A stretch of 64,000 nucleotides of DNA from the NCBI RefSeq assembly GCF_002970935.1, contig NZ_CP027194.1, positions 2,108,001-2,172,000 of the forward strand. The letters run 5' to 3'. Each line of letters begins with the position of its first letter. The stretch's first letter is position 1. The notes beneath the pieces were generated by a model. It made no database searches. It worked only from the letters and a program-made list of their open reading frames with translations, and was not told the origin of the DNA. Of this stretch, positions 45,683 to 53,703 are shown one piece after another. A program made the position numbers and the translations under genes. The stretch is from Lactobacillus sp. CBA3606 (GTDB lineage: Bacteria; Bacillota; Bacilli; Lactobacillales; Lactobacillaceae).

Positions 45683-47518
45683 ATGTGGCGTTATTTAAAA
45701 CGGTTGCTAATTGGTAAACCGTTAAAAACCATGGATGAGGGTGGGCAAGCACTCACTAAGTTCAAGGCACTGGCGCTGCTGTCCTCAGACGCGCTTTCAT
45801 CAGTGGCTTATGGTACTGAACAGATTACGACCGTCTTGATTACTTTGTCAGCGGCAGCTTTGATGTATCAATTATATGTGGCAGCTTTAGTTTTAATTTT
45901 GTTATTTGCTATTACGATGTCTTATCGCCAAATCATCAAAGCCTATCCATCTGGTGGTGGGGCTTATGTGGTTGCAAGTACGAACTGGGGGCGACCGGCG
46001 GGGTTAGTTGCTGGAGGTTCGTTGCTGGTTGATTATATGTTGACCGTGGCAGTTTCGGTAACTTCAGGGACCGAAGCCATTACGTCGGCGGTACCAGCGT
46101 TAGTGCATTACCAAGTTTTGATTTCAGTGTTAATTGTCATAGCTATTATGGCTTTAAATTTACGTGGAATGCGTGAATCTGCCGCCTTCTTAACTTTTCC
46201 CGTGTACTTCTTTATTATTATGATTGTTGGGATGATTATGTGGGGAATTATGAATATCGCTAGTGGTAACTTGGATTATCATGCGTCAGCAGCAATGGGG
46301 GCACCCGTGCAAGGCATGACCTTAGTGCTGTTCTTCCGTGCCTTTTCATCGGGGTCATCATCGTTAACTGGGGTGGAAGCCATTAGTAATGCGGTGCCTA
46401 ACTTCAAACGACCAAAACGGCGTAACGCTGCGAATACTTTAGCCATTATGGCGATTATTTTGGCCGTTTTCTTTGGTGGGATTACTTACTTAAGTTATTT
46501 CTTGGGTATTAAACCACAGGCCGGTAATACGGTCTTATCACAAATTGGCGCTGCAGTATTTGGACATGGTTTGTTCTACTATTTGTTACAATTAGCAACG
46601 GCATTGATTTTAGCAGTTGCGGCAAATACTGGTTTTTCAGCTTTTCCGGTACTAGCTTACAATTTAGCCAAAGATAAGTTTTTGCCACATGCCTATATGG
46701 ATCGTGGTGATCGATTAGGGTATTCCAATGGGATTATCTCCTTAGCGGTTGGCGCGATTGCGTTGATTTTTATTTTCCATGGCAAAACAACCTTACTGAT
46801 TCCGCTATATGCGGTCGGGGTCTTTGTGCCATTCACCTTATCACAATCTGGCATGATTATTCACTGGCTACGAGAACGAGGTCAATGGTGGTGGATAAAG
46901 GCGGCAGTTAACTTGTTAGGTGCCTTAATTTCCTTAGTATTAGTTGTCTTTTTGTTTGCCTTACATTTTGGCAACGTCTGGCCTTACTTAATTGTGATGC
47001 CACTGTTACTGTATATGTTTTATCGGATTCATGTGCATTATAATCGCGTTGCTGCACAGTTACGGGTGATTGCCAAAGAAAAAGCGGAGTTGCATGATTA
47101 CGATGGTGCAACCGTGATTGTTTTAGTTTCAAATGTGACACGAGTGACTGCTGCGGCTGTCAATTACGCTCGTTCAATTGGTGATTATGTGATTGCCATG
47201 CACGTGTCGTTTGATGAAAATCCGGAAAAAGAACATAAGACGGCGGCTGAGTTCAAGTCGACTTTTCCAGATGTTCGATTTGTGGATATTCATTCATCTT
47301 ATCGATCCATTGCAACACCGACCTTACGTTTTTGCGATGTTATTGCAAAGCGGGCGGCCGAACGTAATTTTTCAACCACGGTTTTGGTCCCACAATTTGT
47401 ACCGAAAAAGCCTTGGCAGAATATTTTGCATAACCAAACGAGTTTACGGTTACGGGCAGTTTTGAACGCGCGTGAAAATATTATTGTTTCAACGTATAAT
47501 TATCACTTAAAAGAGTAA
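45683..47518 (+). CDS. APC superfamily amino acid permease
   Basis: This 611-aa permease has about 12 hydrophobic segments in the first 440 residues and a cytoplasmic C-terminal part of about 150 residues. 'FKALALLSSDALSSVAYGTEQI' marks the first helix (shown only as a core: 'LLSSDALSSVAYG'). The C-terminal part resembles that of the BB0407-like APC transporters of lactobacilli. I start at ATG 45683 after AAAGGAG; the longer frame overlaps the Shine-Dalgarno. Substrate unknown. A lone gene between two terminators. Confidence 0.88.
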   Translation: MWRYLKRLLIGKPLKTMDEGGQALTKFKALALLSSDALSSVAYGTEQITTVLITLSAAALMYQLYVAALVLILLFAITMSYRQIIKAYPSGGGAYVVASTNWGRPAGLVAGGSLLVDYMLTVAVSVTSGTEAITSAVPALVHYQVLISVLIVIAIMALNLRGMRESAAFLTFPVYFFIIMIVGMIMWGIMNIASGNLDYHASAAMGAPVQGMTLVLFFRAFSSGSSSLTGVEAISNAVPNFKRPKRRNAANTLAIMAIILAVFFGGITYLSYFLGIKPQAGNTVLSQIGAAVFGHGLFYYLLQLATALILAVAANTGFSAFPVLAYNLAKDKFLPHAYMDRGDRLGYSNGIISLAVGAIALIFIFHGKTTLLIPLYAVGVFVPFTLSQSGMIIHWLRERGQWWWIKAAVNLLGALISLVLVVFLFALHFGNVWPYLIVMPLLLYMFYRIHVHYNRVAAQLRVIAKEKAELHDYDGATVIVLVSNVTRVTAAAVNYARSIGDYVIAMHVSFDENPEKEHKTAAEFKSTFPDVRFVDIHSSYRSIATPTLRFCDVIAKRAAERNFSTTVLVPQFVPKKPWQNILHNQTSLRLRAVLNARENIIVSTYNYHLKE

Positions 47519-47524
47519 TTAGCT

Positions 47525-47566
47525 AACGACGCGGTGATGGCTTGACCATTTACCGCGTCGTTTTTT
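47525..47566 (+). terminator. Terminator after the APC permease gene
   Basis: AACGACGCGGT and ACCGCGTCGTT form an 11-bp stem (with a nested ATGG/CCAT), followed by TTTTT. Confidence 0.9.
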
Positions 47567-47618
47567 GGCTAAATTGTGAATGAAATGTGTTGCCTTTCCT
47601 AAGTTTCATTGAATCAAG

Positions 47619-47647
47619 TTGTCAAGGTCGACAGAGATTTGTATAAT
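47619..47647 (+). promoter_or_regulatory. Promoter of tagO
   Basis: TTGTCA (47619-47624), 17 nt, TATAAT (47642-47647). A strong match, 34 nt before the start codon. Confidence 0.8.
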
Positions 47648-47681
47648 TATCAGTAAGTCATGAGAGAGGGGTTGCGCGCAA

Positions 47682-48779
47682 ATGATTAAATTTGAAATCT
47701 TAGTCTGTTTAATGGCGACAATGATGATCTCGGCCATCTTAACGCCGTTTGTGCGAAAACTTGCGTTTAAAATTGGGGCAGTCGATAAACCTAATAGTCG
47801 CCGAGTCAATAAAATTTCAATGCCAACGATGGGTGGGCTTGCCATTTTTATTGCTTATACCATTGGGACCACCATGCTCTATTTAATGCATCAATTTCCA
47901 AGTCGCTTGTTTTTTGCATTATTGGGTGGCGAAGTGATTATTTTAGCAACTGGGATTATTGATGATATTTTTGAATTAAAGCCGCGTCAAAAGATGTTAG
48001 GAATTACGCTAGCGGCCTTAGAAGTTTACTTCATTGGTGGCATTAAGATGACAACGTTTACGTTCCCGTTTATTGGTTTAATTCACTTTCATTGGATGAG
48101 TTTGCCAATTACGCTATTGTGGATTTTAGCCATTACGAATGCGATTAATTTAATTGATGGCTTGGATGGGTTAGCAACCGGGGTTTCAATTATTGCTTTG
48201 AGTACTACTGGGGTGATTGGTTTCTTTTTCTTAAACGCCAACACGTTTGTTTCCCTATTGATTTTTACATTAGTGGCGGCAATGCTGGGCTTTTTACCTT
48301 ACAATTTTTTCCCAGCCCGCATTTATTTAGGGGATACAGGATCGTTGTTCATCGGCTTTATGACGGCTGTGTTCTCACTATTTGGTCTAAAAAATGTCAC
48401 GTTGATTTCAGTTGGGATTCCAGTAATGATTTTAGGGGTCCCCATTACGGATACAGTTTATGCGATGATTCGCCGGATTTTAAACAAAAAGCCAATCTCG
48501 CAGGCCGATAAGCATCATCTCCACCATCGGTTAATGCAATTAGGATTAACTCATCGGCAAACCGTCATGGTGATTTATGGGATTGCCTTGATCTTTTCGT
48601 TTATTTCGTTGCTTTACCCGATTTCGTCAATTGGCGGATCGGTTTTACTAACGATTGGGTTATTGTTGGGACTGGAACTGTTTGTTGAAGCGATTGGTCT
48701 GGCCGGGGATCATCGGCAGCCCTTACTCAATTGGATCAAACGAACAGTGGCACGCTTTACGTCTAAGAGTAATCATTAA
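47682..48779 (+). CDS. tagO: Undecaprenyl-phosphate N-acetylglucosaminyl 1-phosphate transferase
   Basis: TagO/WecA starts wall teichoic acid synthesis by moving GlcNAc-1-phosphate to undecaprenyl phosphate at the membrane. It has about 10-11 hydrophobic segments and the catalytic motifs 'IDDIFELKPRQK' (Asp-Asp), 'NAINLIDGLDGLA', 'GDTGSLFIGF' and 'KHHLHHRLMQLG'. It has 365 aa. It is a single-gene unit between terminators. Confidence 0.95.
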   Translation: MIKFEILVCLMATMMISAILTPFVRKLAFKIGAVDKPNSRRVNKISMPTMGGLAIFIAYTIGTTMLYLMHQFPSRLFFALLGGEVIILATGIIDDIFELKPRQKMLGITLAALEVYFIGGIKMTTFTFPFIGLIHFHWMSLPITLLWILAITNAINLIDGLDGLATGVSIIALSTTGVIGFFFLNANTFVSLLIFTLVAAMLGFLPYNFFPARIYLGDTGSLFIGFMTAVFSLFGLKNVTLISVGIPVMILGVPITDTVYAMIRRILNKKPISQADKHHLHHRLMQLGLTHRQTVMVIYGIALIFSFISLLYPISSIGGSVLLTIGLLLGLELFVEAIGLAGDHRQPLLNWIKRTVARFTSKSNH

Positions 48780-48798
48780 ATTAAAGGCTTGATTTGTT

Positions 48799-48843
48799 AC
48801 AGATTGGTTGACCAGTAATGGTGAGCCAATCTGTTTATTTTTT
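48799..48843 (+). terminator. Terminator after tagO
   Basis: ACAGATTGG and CCAATCTGT pair around an 18-nt loop, followed by TTATTTTTTT. Confidence 0.8.
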
Positions 48844-48872
48844 TAGCAGGCACTAAGTTTACTTAAATAGCC

Positions 48873-48937
48873 TTTACGAAAACAATACAAGGGATTTACA
48901 TAATCGCTATTCTTAATTTACAAAGGAACAGTAGTAT
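48873..48937 (+). promoter_or_regulatory. PhoP-type box array and promoter of the lone pstS
   Basis: Hexamers every 11 bp: TTTACG 48873, AATACA 48884, TTTACA 48895, GCTATT 48906, TTTACA 48917. After the last, 9 nt lead to the -10 TAGTAT (48932-48937). The TTTACA/[GT]CTATT/TTTACA order is repeated exactly before the pst operon. The whole gap 48780-49093 (314 nt) holds the tagO terminator, this array and the palindrome at 48925-48949. Confidence 0.75.
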
Positions 48938-48949
48938 TAAAACTGTTCC
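48925..48949. repeat. Palindrome over the -10 of the lone pstS promoter
   Basis: GGAACAG (48925-48931) and CTGTTCC (48943-48949) are perfect inverted arms that enclose the TAGTAT -10. It could be a repressor operator or, in the RNA, no structure at all because the start point lies within it. ACTGTTC recurs at 48964-48970. Confidence 0.6.
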
Positions 48950-49093
48950 ATTAGCAATCAATGAACTGTTCAAATCAAACGGTGATCATGCTCGTATCAC
49001 ATTTAGCACTTCCTACCCAGACTTGCTATTTTGATTTAGCCGCATTGATTGCTTTAATTATGACAGTCAAAATTAAAAAGGGGAGTTTCGATT

Positions 49094-49993
49094 ATGAAAA
49101 AAGCAGTGACATTAGGGGCACTAGCCGTAACAATGACCATCTTATTAGCTGGTTGTGGGAGTAGTTCTGCAACTAGCACTAAGGCTACCAGTAGTAGCAG
49201 TAAAGCTAAGACTACTAAGATTGTGGCGACTGGTTCAACCGCGTTGCAACCATTAGTTGAACAGGCTGGACAAACATTCCAGAATGCACATTCTAATGTG
49301 ACGATTAATGTGCAAGGCGGTGGCTCTGGAGCTGGTTTGAGTCAAGTCGCTAAGGGCTCAGTCAATATCGGTAACTCTGATTTATTCGCACAAGAACAAA
49401 AGGGATTAGATGCTAAAGGCTTAGTTGATCATAAAGTTGCCGTCGTTGGGATGGCACCAGTTGTCAATAAAGATGCTGGTGTGACTAATGTTTCCAAGGC
49501 CCAACTTGTCCAAATCTTCCAAGGTAAAGTGACCAATTGGAAAGATCTTGGTGGTAAGGACGAAAAAATTACCGTGGTTAACCGGGCTCAAGGTAGTGGG
49601 ACGCGGGCAACTTTCGAAAAATGGGGTCTAGATAACGCTAAAGTTGCGACTAGCCAAGAACAAGATTCGAATGGGACCGTTCAAAAAATTGTTTCGACCA
49701 CGCCAGGGGCAATTAGTTATTTAGCCTTTTCATATGTTAAGACGGATGTTGAAGCATTATCAATTGATAACGTTAAACCAACTGAAGCGAACGTTGCCAA
49801 TAACAAGTGGAAGATTTGGGCGTATGAACATATGTATACTAAGGGACAACCAACTGGTGAATTGAAGACTTTCTTAACTTATATGACCTCAAAGGATGTT
49901 CAAGGTAGTCTAGTTAAAAAATTAGGTTATATTCCATTGACTTCAATGAAGGTTGACCGTGGTGTTTCTGGTAAAATTACGACTTTGAAATAA
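49094..49993 (+). CDS. pstS: Phosphate-binding lipoprotein PstS (stand-alone)
   Basis: This 299-aa binding protein captures phosphate for the Pst transporter. The signal peptide ends in a lipobox LAGC (Cys21), followed by a Ser/Thr/Lys linker. The phosphate loop 'ATGSTALQPLVEQAG' begins near residue 48; 'RAQGSGTRATFEKWG' forms the second part of the site. It has no transporter genes beside it; pstC, pstA and pstB lie 12.7 kb downstream. It starts after GGGGAG. It is highly like the pstS at 60.9 kb. Confidence 0.94.
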   Translation: MKKAVTLGALAVTMTILLAGCGSSSATSTKATSSSSKAKTTKIVATGSTALQPLVEQAGQTFQNAHSNVTINVQGGGSGAGLSQVAKGSVNIGNSDLFAQEQKGLDAKGLVDHKVAVVGMAPVVNKDAGVTNVSKAQLVQIFQGKVTNWKDLGGKDEKITVVNRAQGSGTRATFEKWGLDNAKVATSQEQDSNGTVQKIVSTTPGAISYLAFSYVKTDVEALSIDNVKPTEANVANNKWKIWAYEHMYTKGQPTGELKTFLTYMTSKDVQGSLVKKLGYIPLTSMKVDRGVSGKITTLK

Positions 49994-50018
49994 CCGTTGC
50001 GTAGCGTTTAAGCAAACT

Positions 50019-50058
50019 AAAAAGACTGTAAAACCAATTTGGTTTTACAGTCTTTTTG
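50019..50058. terminator. Bidirectional terminator after the lone pstS
   Basis: AAAAAGACTGTAAAACC and GGTTTTACAGTCTTTTT form a perfect 17-bp stem around AATTT. Confidence 0.92.
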
Positions 50059-50111
50059 TATGTCGAGAGAATAAAAGGTTGAGCGCTGGCGTGTGGGAAA
50101 TGTTGGTCGGC

Positions 50112-50753
50112 TTAGGTCATTTTAACGGGAACTTCGTTAAATTGTTCACCTTGCGTCGTCAAAGTGACTTGGCCACTTAATAAGTTAGTGAGGGCCGCCT
50201 GTGTCGTCGCTAACTGAGCAGTGTCAACGGCAATGGTCAAGCTAATGCCAACGCCGTAATCTGTCGTGAGCGTAACTAACTGTTGTTGACTGAGATAATG
50301 ATTAAGGCGATCTAGCTGATGGTAGCCAATTTTAATGATTAACTTAGTTTGTAAAATTCGTTGTACTTTGCCAACCTGTTGAATGGCTTGTGCAGGAGTC
50401 CCATTGTAGGCTCGAATTAGGCCACCAGCGCCCAATTTAATACCACCAAAGTAACGGGTGACAATAGCTAAAACATCATGGACCTGATTTAGCTTCAAAG
50501 CTTCTAAAATTGGGACTCCAGCCGTCCCAACTGGTTCACCATCATCACTCATGCGTTGAATATGGTCATCGGCGCCGAGCAGATAGGCAAAGCAATGGTG
50601 GTTGGCTTTGGGATTTTCAGCGCGCACAGTGGCTAGCTTAGCTTGAACCATGGTTTCATCCGTTAGCCGATAAAGATGAACAATAAAACGTGATTTTTTA
50701 ATCGTTTGTTCAAAAATAAAATCATGAGCAATCGTGTAATATGGCACGGTCAA
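50112..50753 (-). CDS. YigZ/IMPACT family protein (UPF0029)
   Basis: This 213-aa protein has the UPF0029 N-terminal domain ('KKSRFIVHLYRL', 'ANHHCFAYLLG', 'DDGEPVGTAGVPILEAL', 'VTRYFGGIKLGAGGLIRAY') and the DUF1949 C-terminal domain. The family is widespread; function in bacteria is not settled, with a ribosome-related role suggested. It is divergent from comFA. Confidence 0.92.
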   Translation of the reverse strand: MTVPYYTIAHDFIFEQTIKKSRFIVHLYRLTDETMVQAKLATVRAENPKANHHCFAYLLGADDHIQRMSDDGEPVGTAGVPILEALKLNQVHDVLAIVTRYFGGIKLGAGGLIRAYNGTPAQAIQQVGKVQRILQTKLIIKIGYHQLDRLNHYLSQQQLVTLTTDYGVGISLTIAVDTAQLATTQAALTNLLSGQVTLTTQGEQFNEVPVKMT

Positions 50754-50820
50754 AATAAATCAGCTCCTTTAAAGTAAGTTAATTGTGAACGCGTAATTGA
50801 CTAGTAAGGGGGATGAAGCA

Positions 50821-52173
50821 ATGCAAGCGAATGAGTTATATGGTCGTCAGCTTAATTTAACGGTCGCTCAGGCTAGTGACTTACCAGTTAATACGCAACG
50901 TTTAATGAGTATGCAAGTGACGGCTAGCTTAGTCCAGTGTCAACGTTGTCATAGTCGATTAAAGCGTGCATGGGCTCAGTTACCTAATCAACACTATTAT
51001 TGTTACCAGTGTTTAAATCTAGGCCGGATTAGCACCTTAACTTCACTGTATCACATTCCGGAACCCAATGACTTTCCTAATCGGCCTAAATTAACTTGGA
51101 CGGGGACGTTAACTCCGCAACAAACTGCTTGTGCGGCAACTATTCAGGCTAAGTTTGCAACACACCAACGTCATTTACTTTGGGCAGTTACGGGGGCCGG
51201 CAAGACTGAAATGTTGTTTCCAGGGCTGGCTTGGGCATTAGCGCAAGGCCTGCGCGTTGCAGTGGCTTCACCACGGGTTGATGTTTGTTTGGAACTATAT
51301 CCGCGGTTACAAGCGGCCTTTGCTAGCTTGGATATTGCTTTACTACATGGTCGTCAAACCGAGCCTTATCGGTATTGTCAATTGACCGTTTGTACCACGC
51401 ATCAATTATTGCGATTTCGAGCGGCTTTTGATGTGTTAATTATTGATGAGGTAGATGCGTTTCCTTTTGCTGCTAATCCCCGGTTGACCTATGCCGTGAC
51501 CCAAGCTTTAAAATCAACAGGAGCTTTATTATATCTGACGGCCACCCCTAGTCAAGCGTTGCTACGTCAAGTCCGGCAACATCAGTTAAGTATCAGTTAT
51601 TTGCCACTACGGTTTCATCAGCATTTATTACCGGTCATTAAGGTCACCTTACGACCAAATTGGTGGCGCCAAATTCAACACGGCCAGTTACCAACGGTAT
51701 TACGACGCTGGTTACAGGAATATGCGCAGACGCAGCGTCGATTTTTATTGTTTGTGCCGCGAGTCAGTCAATTGGCATTAGTCCAAGCGGCCGTGCAACA
51801 AAATATTCCGGAGTTGACCGGTTTAACGGTGCATTCTACTGATCCTGACCGGTTGGCGAAAGTTCAGCAGATGCGTTCGGCGACGGTACAATATTTAATT
51901 ACGACGACGATTTTGGAACGTGGAGTGACGTTTCCTGGTATTGATGTGATTGTGTTAGGCGCCGATGATACGATTTTTTCAACGGCAGCGTTAGTTCAGA
52001 TTGCGGGGCGTGTCGGTCGGTCAAAAGAGCGGCCGACTGGCTTAGTGCGTTTTATTTGTAGCAGCTATGCACGACCGGTCAAACAAGCCCAACGCCAAAT
52101 TAAACAAGTTAATCGGAAAGGGCGGCGCCTACTAAATGAACTGTCTACTGTGTCAACGGCCGTTACACCCTAA
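50821..52173 (+). CDS. comFA: DNA uptake helicase ComFA
   Basis: ComFA is the ATP-driven translocase-like protein of competence DNA uptake. An N-terminal zinc finger has C40, C43, C61 and C64. Walker A 'AVTGAGKTEM' is near residue 124, Walker B 'LIIDEVDAFPF' gives a DEVD box, and C-terminal helicase motifs V and VI ('TTTILERGVTF', 'QIAGRVGRS') are present. I start at ATG 50821 after GGGGGA (450 aa). It overlaps comFC by 38 nt. No frameshift is seen, so it appears intact. Confidence 0.94.
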   Translation: MQANELYGRQLNLTVAQASDLPVNTQRLMSMQVTASLVQCQRCHSRLKRAWAQLPNQHYYCYQCLNLGRISTLTSLYHIPEPNDFPNRPKLTWTGTLTPQQTACAATIQAKFATHQRHLLWAVTGAGKTEMLFPGLAWALAQGLRVAVASPRVDVCLELYPRLQAAFASLDIALLHGRQTEPYRYCQLTVCTTHQLLRFRAAFDVLIIDEVDAFPFAANPRLTYAVTQALKSTGALLYLTATPSQALLRQVRQHQLSISYLPLRFHQHLLPVIKVTLRPNWWRQIQHGQLPTVLRRWLQEYAQTQRRFLLFVPRVSQLALVQAAVQQNIPELTGLTVHSTDPDRLAKVQQMRSATVQYLITTTILERGVTFPGIDVIVLGADDTIFSTAALVQIAGRVGRSKERPTGLVRFICSSYARPVKQAQRQIKQVNRKGRRLLNELSTVSTAVTP

Positions 52174-52810
52174 CTTAACTTTGCCCTGGCTATTAAGTTG
52201 GCGACCACTAGTCCAACCGGTTGTTTGTGTGGCATGTTGGCAACAATTTCAGCCGATAATGGCCACTAGTGCTTGTCTAAGTTGTGGCCGCGCCCAGGCA
52301 ACGCGGACGCCATGTCGTGACTGTCAACGCTGGAATCAGCCTGATTTTTATAATCAGGCGTTATTTGAATATAATTCTGCAATGCAAGCATACTTTAAGC
52401 AATATAAATTTAAAGGTGATTTTCGGTTACGGCAAGTCTTTGCCGCAGTGTTACAGGCGCGGTTAGCTCAGTTGCGACCAACGCTTATGGTGACGATTCC
52501 GGTGACACCGGCGACGATGTTAACACGCGGCTTTAATCAAGTGACCGGCTGGCTAGCTAATGGGGAAAATCAGAGCTGGTTACAGACGGCGGCGGTCGCA
52601 AAAACGATTGCACAATCGGCAAAAACTCGGGAGGACCGTTTAGCAACACCGCAACCATTTGTCTTAAGTCCGACGACACCTAAGCTTCAGGGCCAGACCA
52701 TCGTAATTGTCGATGATGTGTATACGACTGGACGTACCATTCGGCATGCAGCCGATTTGTTGTTAGAAAGTGGCGCTAAACAGGTGATTGGGTTAACTTT
52801 ATCACGATAA
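52136..52810 (+). CDS. comFC: Competence protein ComFC (phosphoribosyltransferase-like)
   Basis: This 224-aa protein has N-terminal zinc-type cysteine pairs (C3, C6, then further CxxC pairs to about residue 60) and a C-terminal phosphoribosyltransferase fold with 'IVIVDDVYTTGRTI'. It works with ComFA in DNA transport into the cytoplasm. The start ATG lies within comFA, after AAAGGGCGG; coupling is likely. Confidence 0.93.
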   Translation: MNCLLCQRPLHPNLTLPWLLSWRPLVQPVVCVACWQQFQPIMATSACLSCGRAQATRTPCRDCQRWNQPDFYNQALFEYNSAMQAYFKQYKFKGDFRLRQVFAAVLQARLAQLRPTLMVTIPVTPATMLTRGFNQVTGWLANGENQSWLQTAAVAKTIAQSAKTREDRLATPQPFVLSPTTPKLQGQTIVIVDDVYTTGRTIRHAADLLLESGAKQVIGLTLSR

Positions 52811-52833
52811 TTATAATGAAAGGCGCATTTAGA

Positions 52834-52862
52834 TTGTTTATTATAGCGCTTTCTATTATAAT
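52834..52862 (+). promoter_or_regulatory. Promoter of hpf
   Basis: TTGTTT (52834-52839), 17 nt, TATAAT (52857-52862). The 11-mer TTATAATGAAA occurs twice (52811-52821 and 52856-52866), so a second -10 (52812-52817) could exist. GAAAGGCGC and GCGCTTTC form an inverted repeat between them. Confidence 0.7.
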
Positions 52863-52942
52863 GAAATCAAGCAAAGTAATAGAAGAGTGGTCCTTTGATT
52901 ACTTTGGGTACACAGTAATGTGTGTGAAGGGAGAGAAGATCT

Positions 52943-53509
52943 ATGCTTAATTTTAATATTCGCGGTGAAAATATCGAAGTGACACAAGCTATTCGTGACT
53001 ATGTTCAAAAACGGGTGGGTAAATTACAAAGATTCTTTGACAATAACGTTGACTCAATTGCCCACGTGAATCTAAAAATTCATCCGGACAAAACTGCTAA
53101 AGTTGAAGTAACCATTCCACTTCCCTATTTAGTTCTCCGGGCAGAAGAAACTTCTCCTGATATGTATGCGAGCGTTGATTTGGTAACCGACAAGTTGGAA
53201 CGCCAAATTCGCAAGTATAAGACCAAGGTCAACCGGAAGTCCCGCGAAAAGGGCTTCAAAGCGATTGATTTTGCAGCGACTGACGAAACCGTTGCAGCTG
53301 CTAATAATGATCAGGACGATAAGTTGGATGTTGTGCGTACGAAACGGGTTTCTTTGAAACCAATGGATAATGAAGAAGCCATTTTACAAATGGACATGTT
53401 AGGTCATGATTTCTTTATCTATGAAGACGCAGAAACTGACGGCATTAACATCGTTTATCGGCGTAATGACGGCCGCTATGGTTTGATTGAAACCGGCGAC
53501 GATCAATAA
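52943..53509 (+). CDS. hpf: Ribosome hibernation promoting factor, long form
   Basis: Long HPF (188 aa) dimerises 70S ribosomes to 100S particles in stationary phase. The N-terminal S30AE domain (about residues 1-100) begins 'MLNFNIRGENIEVTQAIRDYV' (20-residue core visible), and the C-terminal dimerisation domain (about 130-185) includes 'LKPMDNEEAILQMDMLGHDFF'. The linker is acidic and Asn/Asp-rich. Start ATG after GGGAGAG. Single-gene unit with its own terminator. Confidence 0.94.
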   Translation: MLNFNIRGENIEVTQAIRDYVQKRVGKLQRFFDNNVDSIAHVNLKIHPDKTAKVEVTIPLPYLVLRAEETSPDMYASVDLVTDKLERQIRKYKTKVNRKSREKGFKAIDFAATDETVAAANNDQDDKLDVVRTKRVSLKPMDNEEAILQMDMLGHDFFIYEDAETDGINIVYRRNDGRYGLIETGDDQ

Positions 53510-53525
53510 TATCAAGACGTAAATC

Positions 53526-53556
53526 AAGAACTGGTCGCTGACCAGTTCTTTTATTT
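53526..53556 (+). terminator. Terminator after hpf
   Basis: AAGAACTGGTC and GACCAGTTCTT pair around a 3-nt loop, then TTATTTT. Confidence 0.9.
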
Positions 53557-53601
53557 TACAAATAAAACGGTCGGTATCGGTTTCATTGACAGCGTGTGGT
53601 T

Positions 53602-53630
53602 TTCATTGACCTCAAAAAATGGTAAAATGA
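53602..53630 (+). promoter_or_regulatory. Promoter of secA
   Basis: TTTTCA-like -35, about 17 nt, then an extended -10 TGGTAAAAT, some 75 nt before the start codon. Positions are approximate to 1-2 nt. Confidence 0.5.
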
Positions 53631-53703
53631 CAGATGGTATTTTATTTTGAAAATAGACTAAAGTAACAGTAATTAAGAATTATTATTTGGAGAGGATACG
53701 GAA

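Noticed and set aside
48961-49164. Small reading frame of 67 aa overlapping the start of the lone pstS
   Set aside because: No Shine-Dalgarno, no family resemblance, and it overlaps the leader and pstS signal peptide in another frame.
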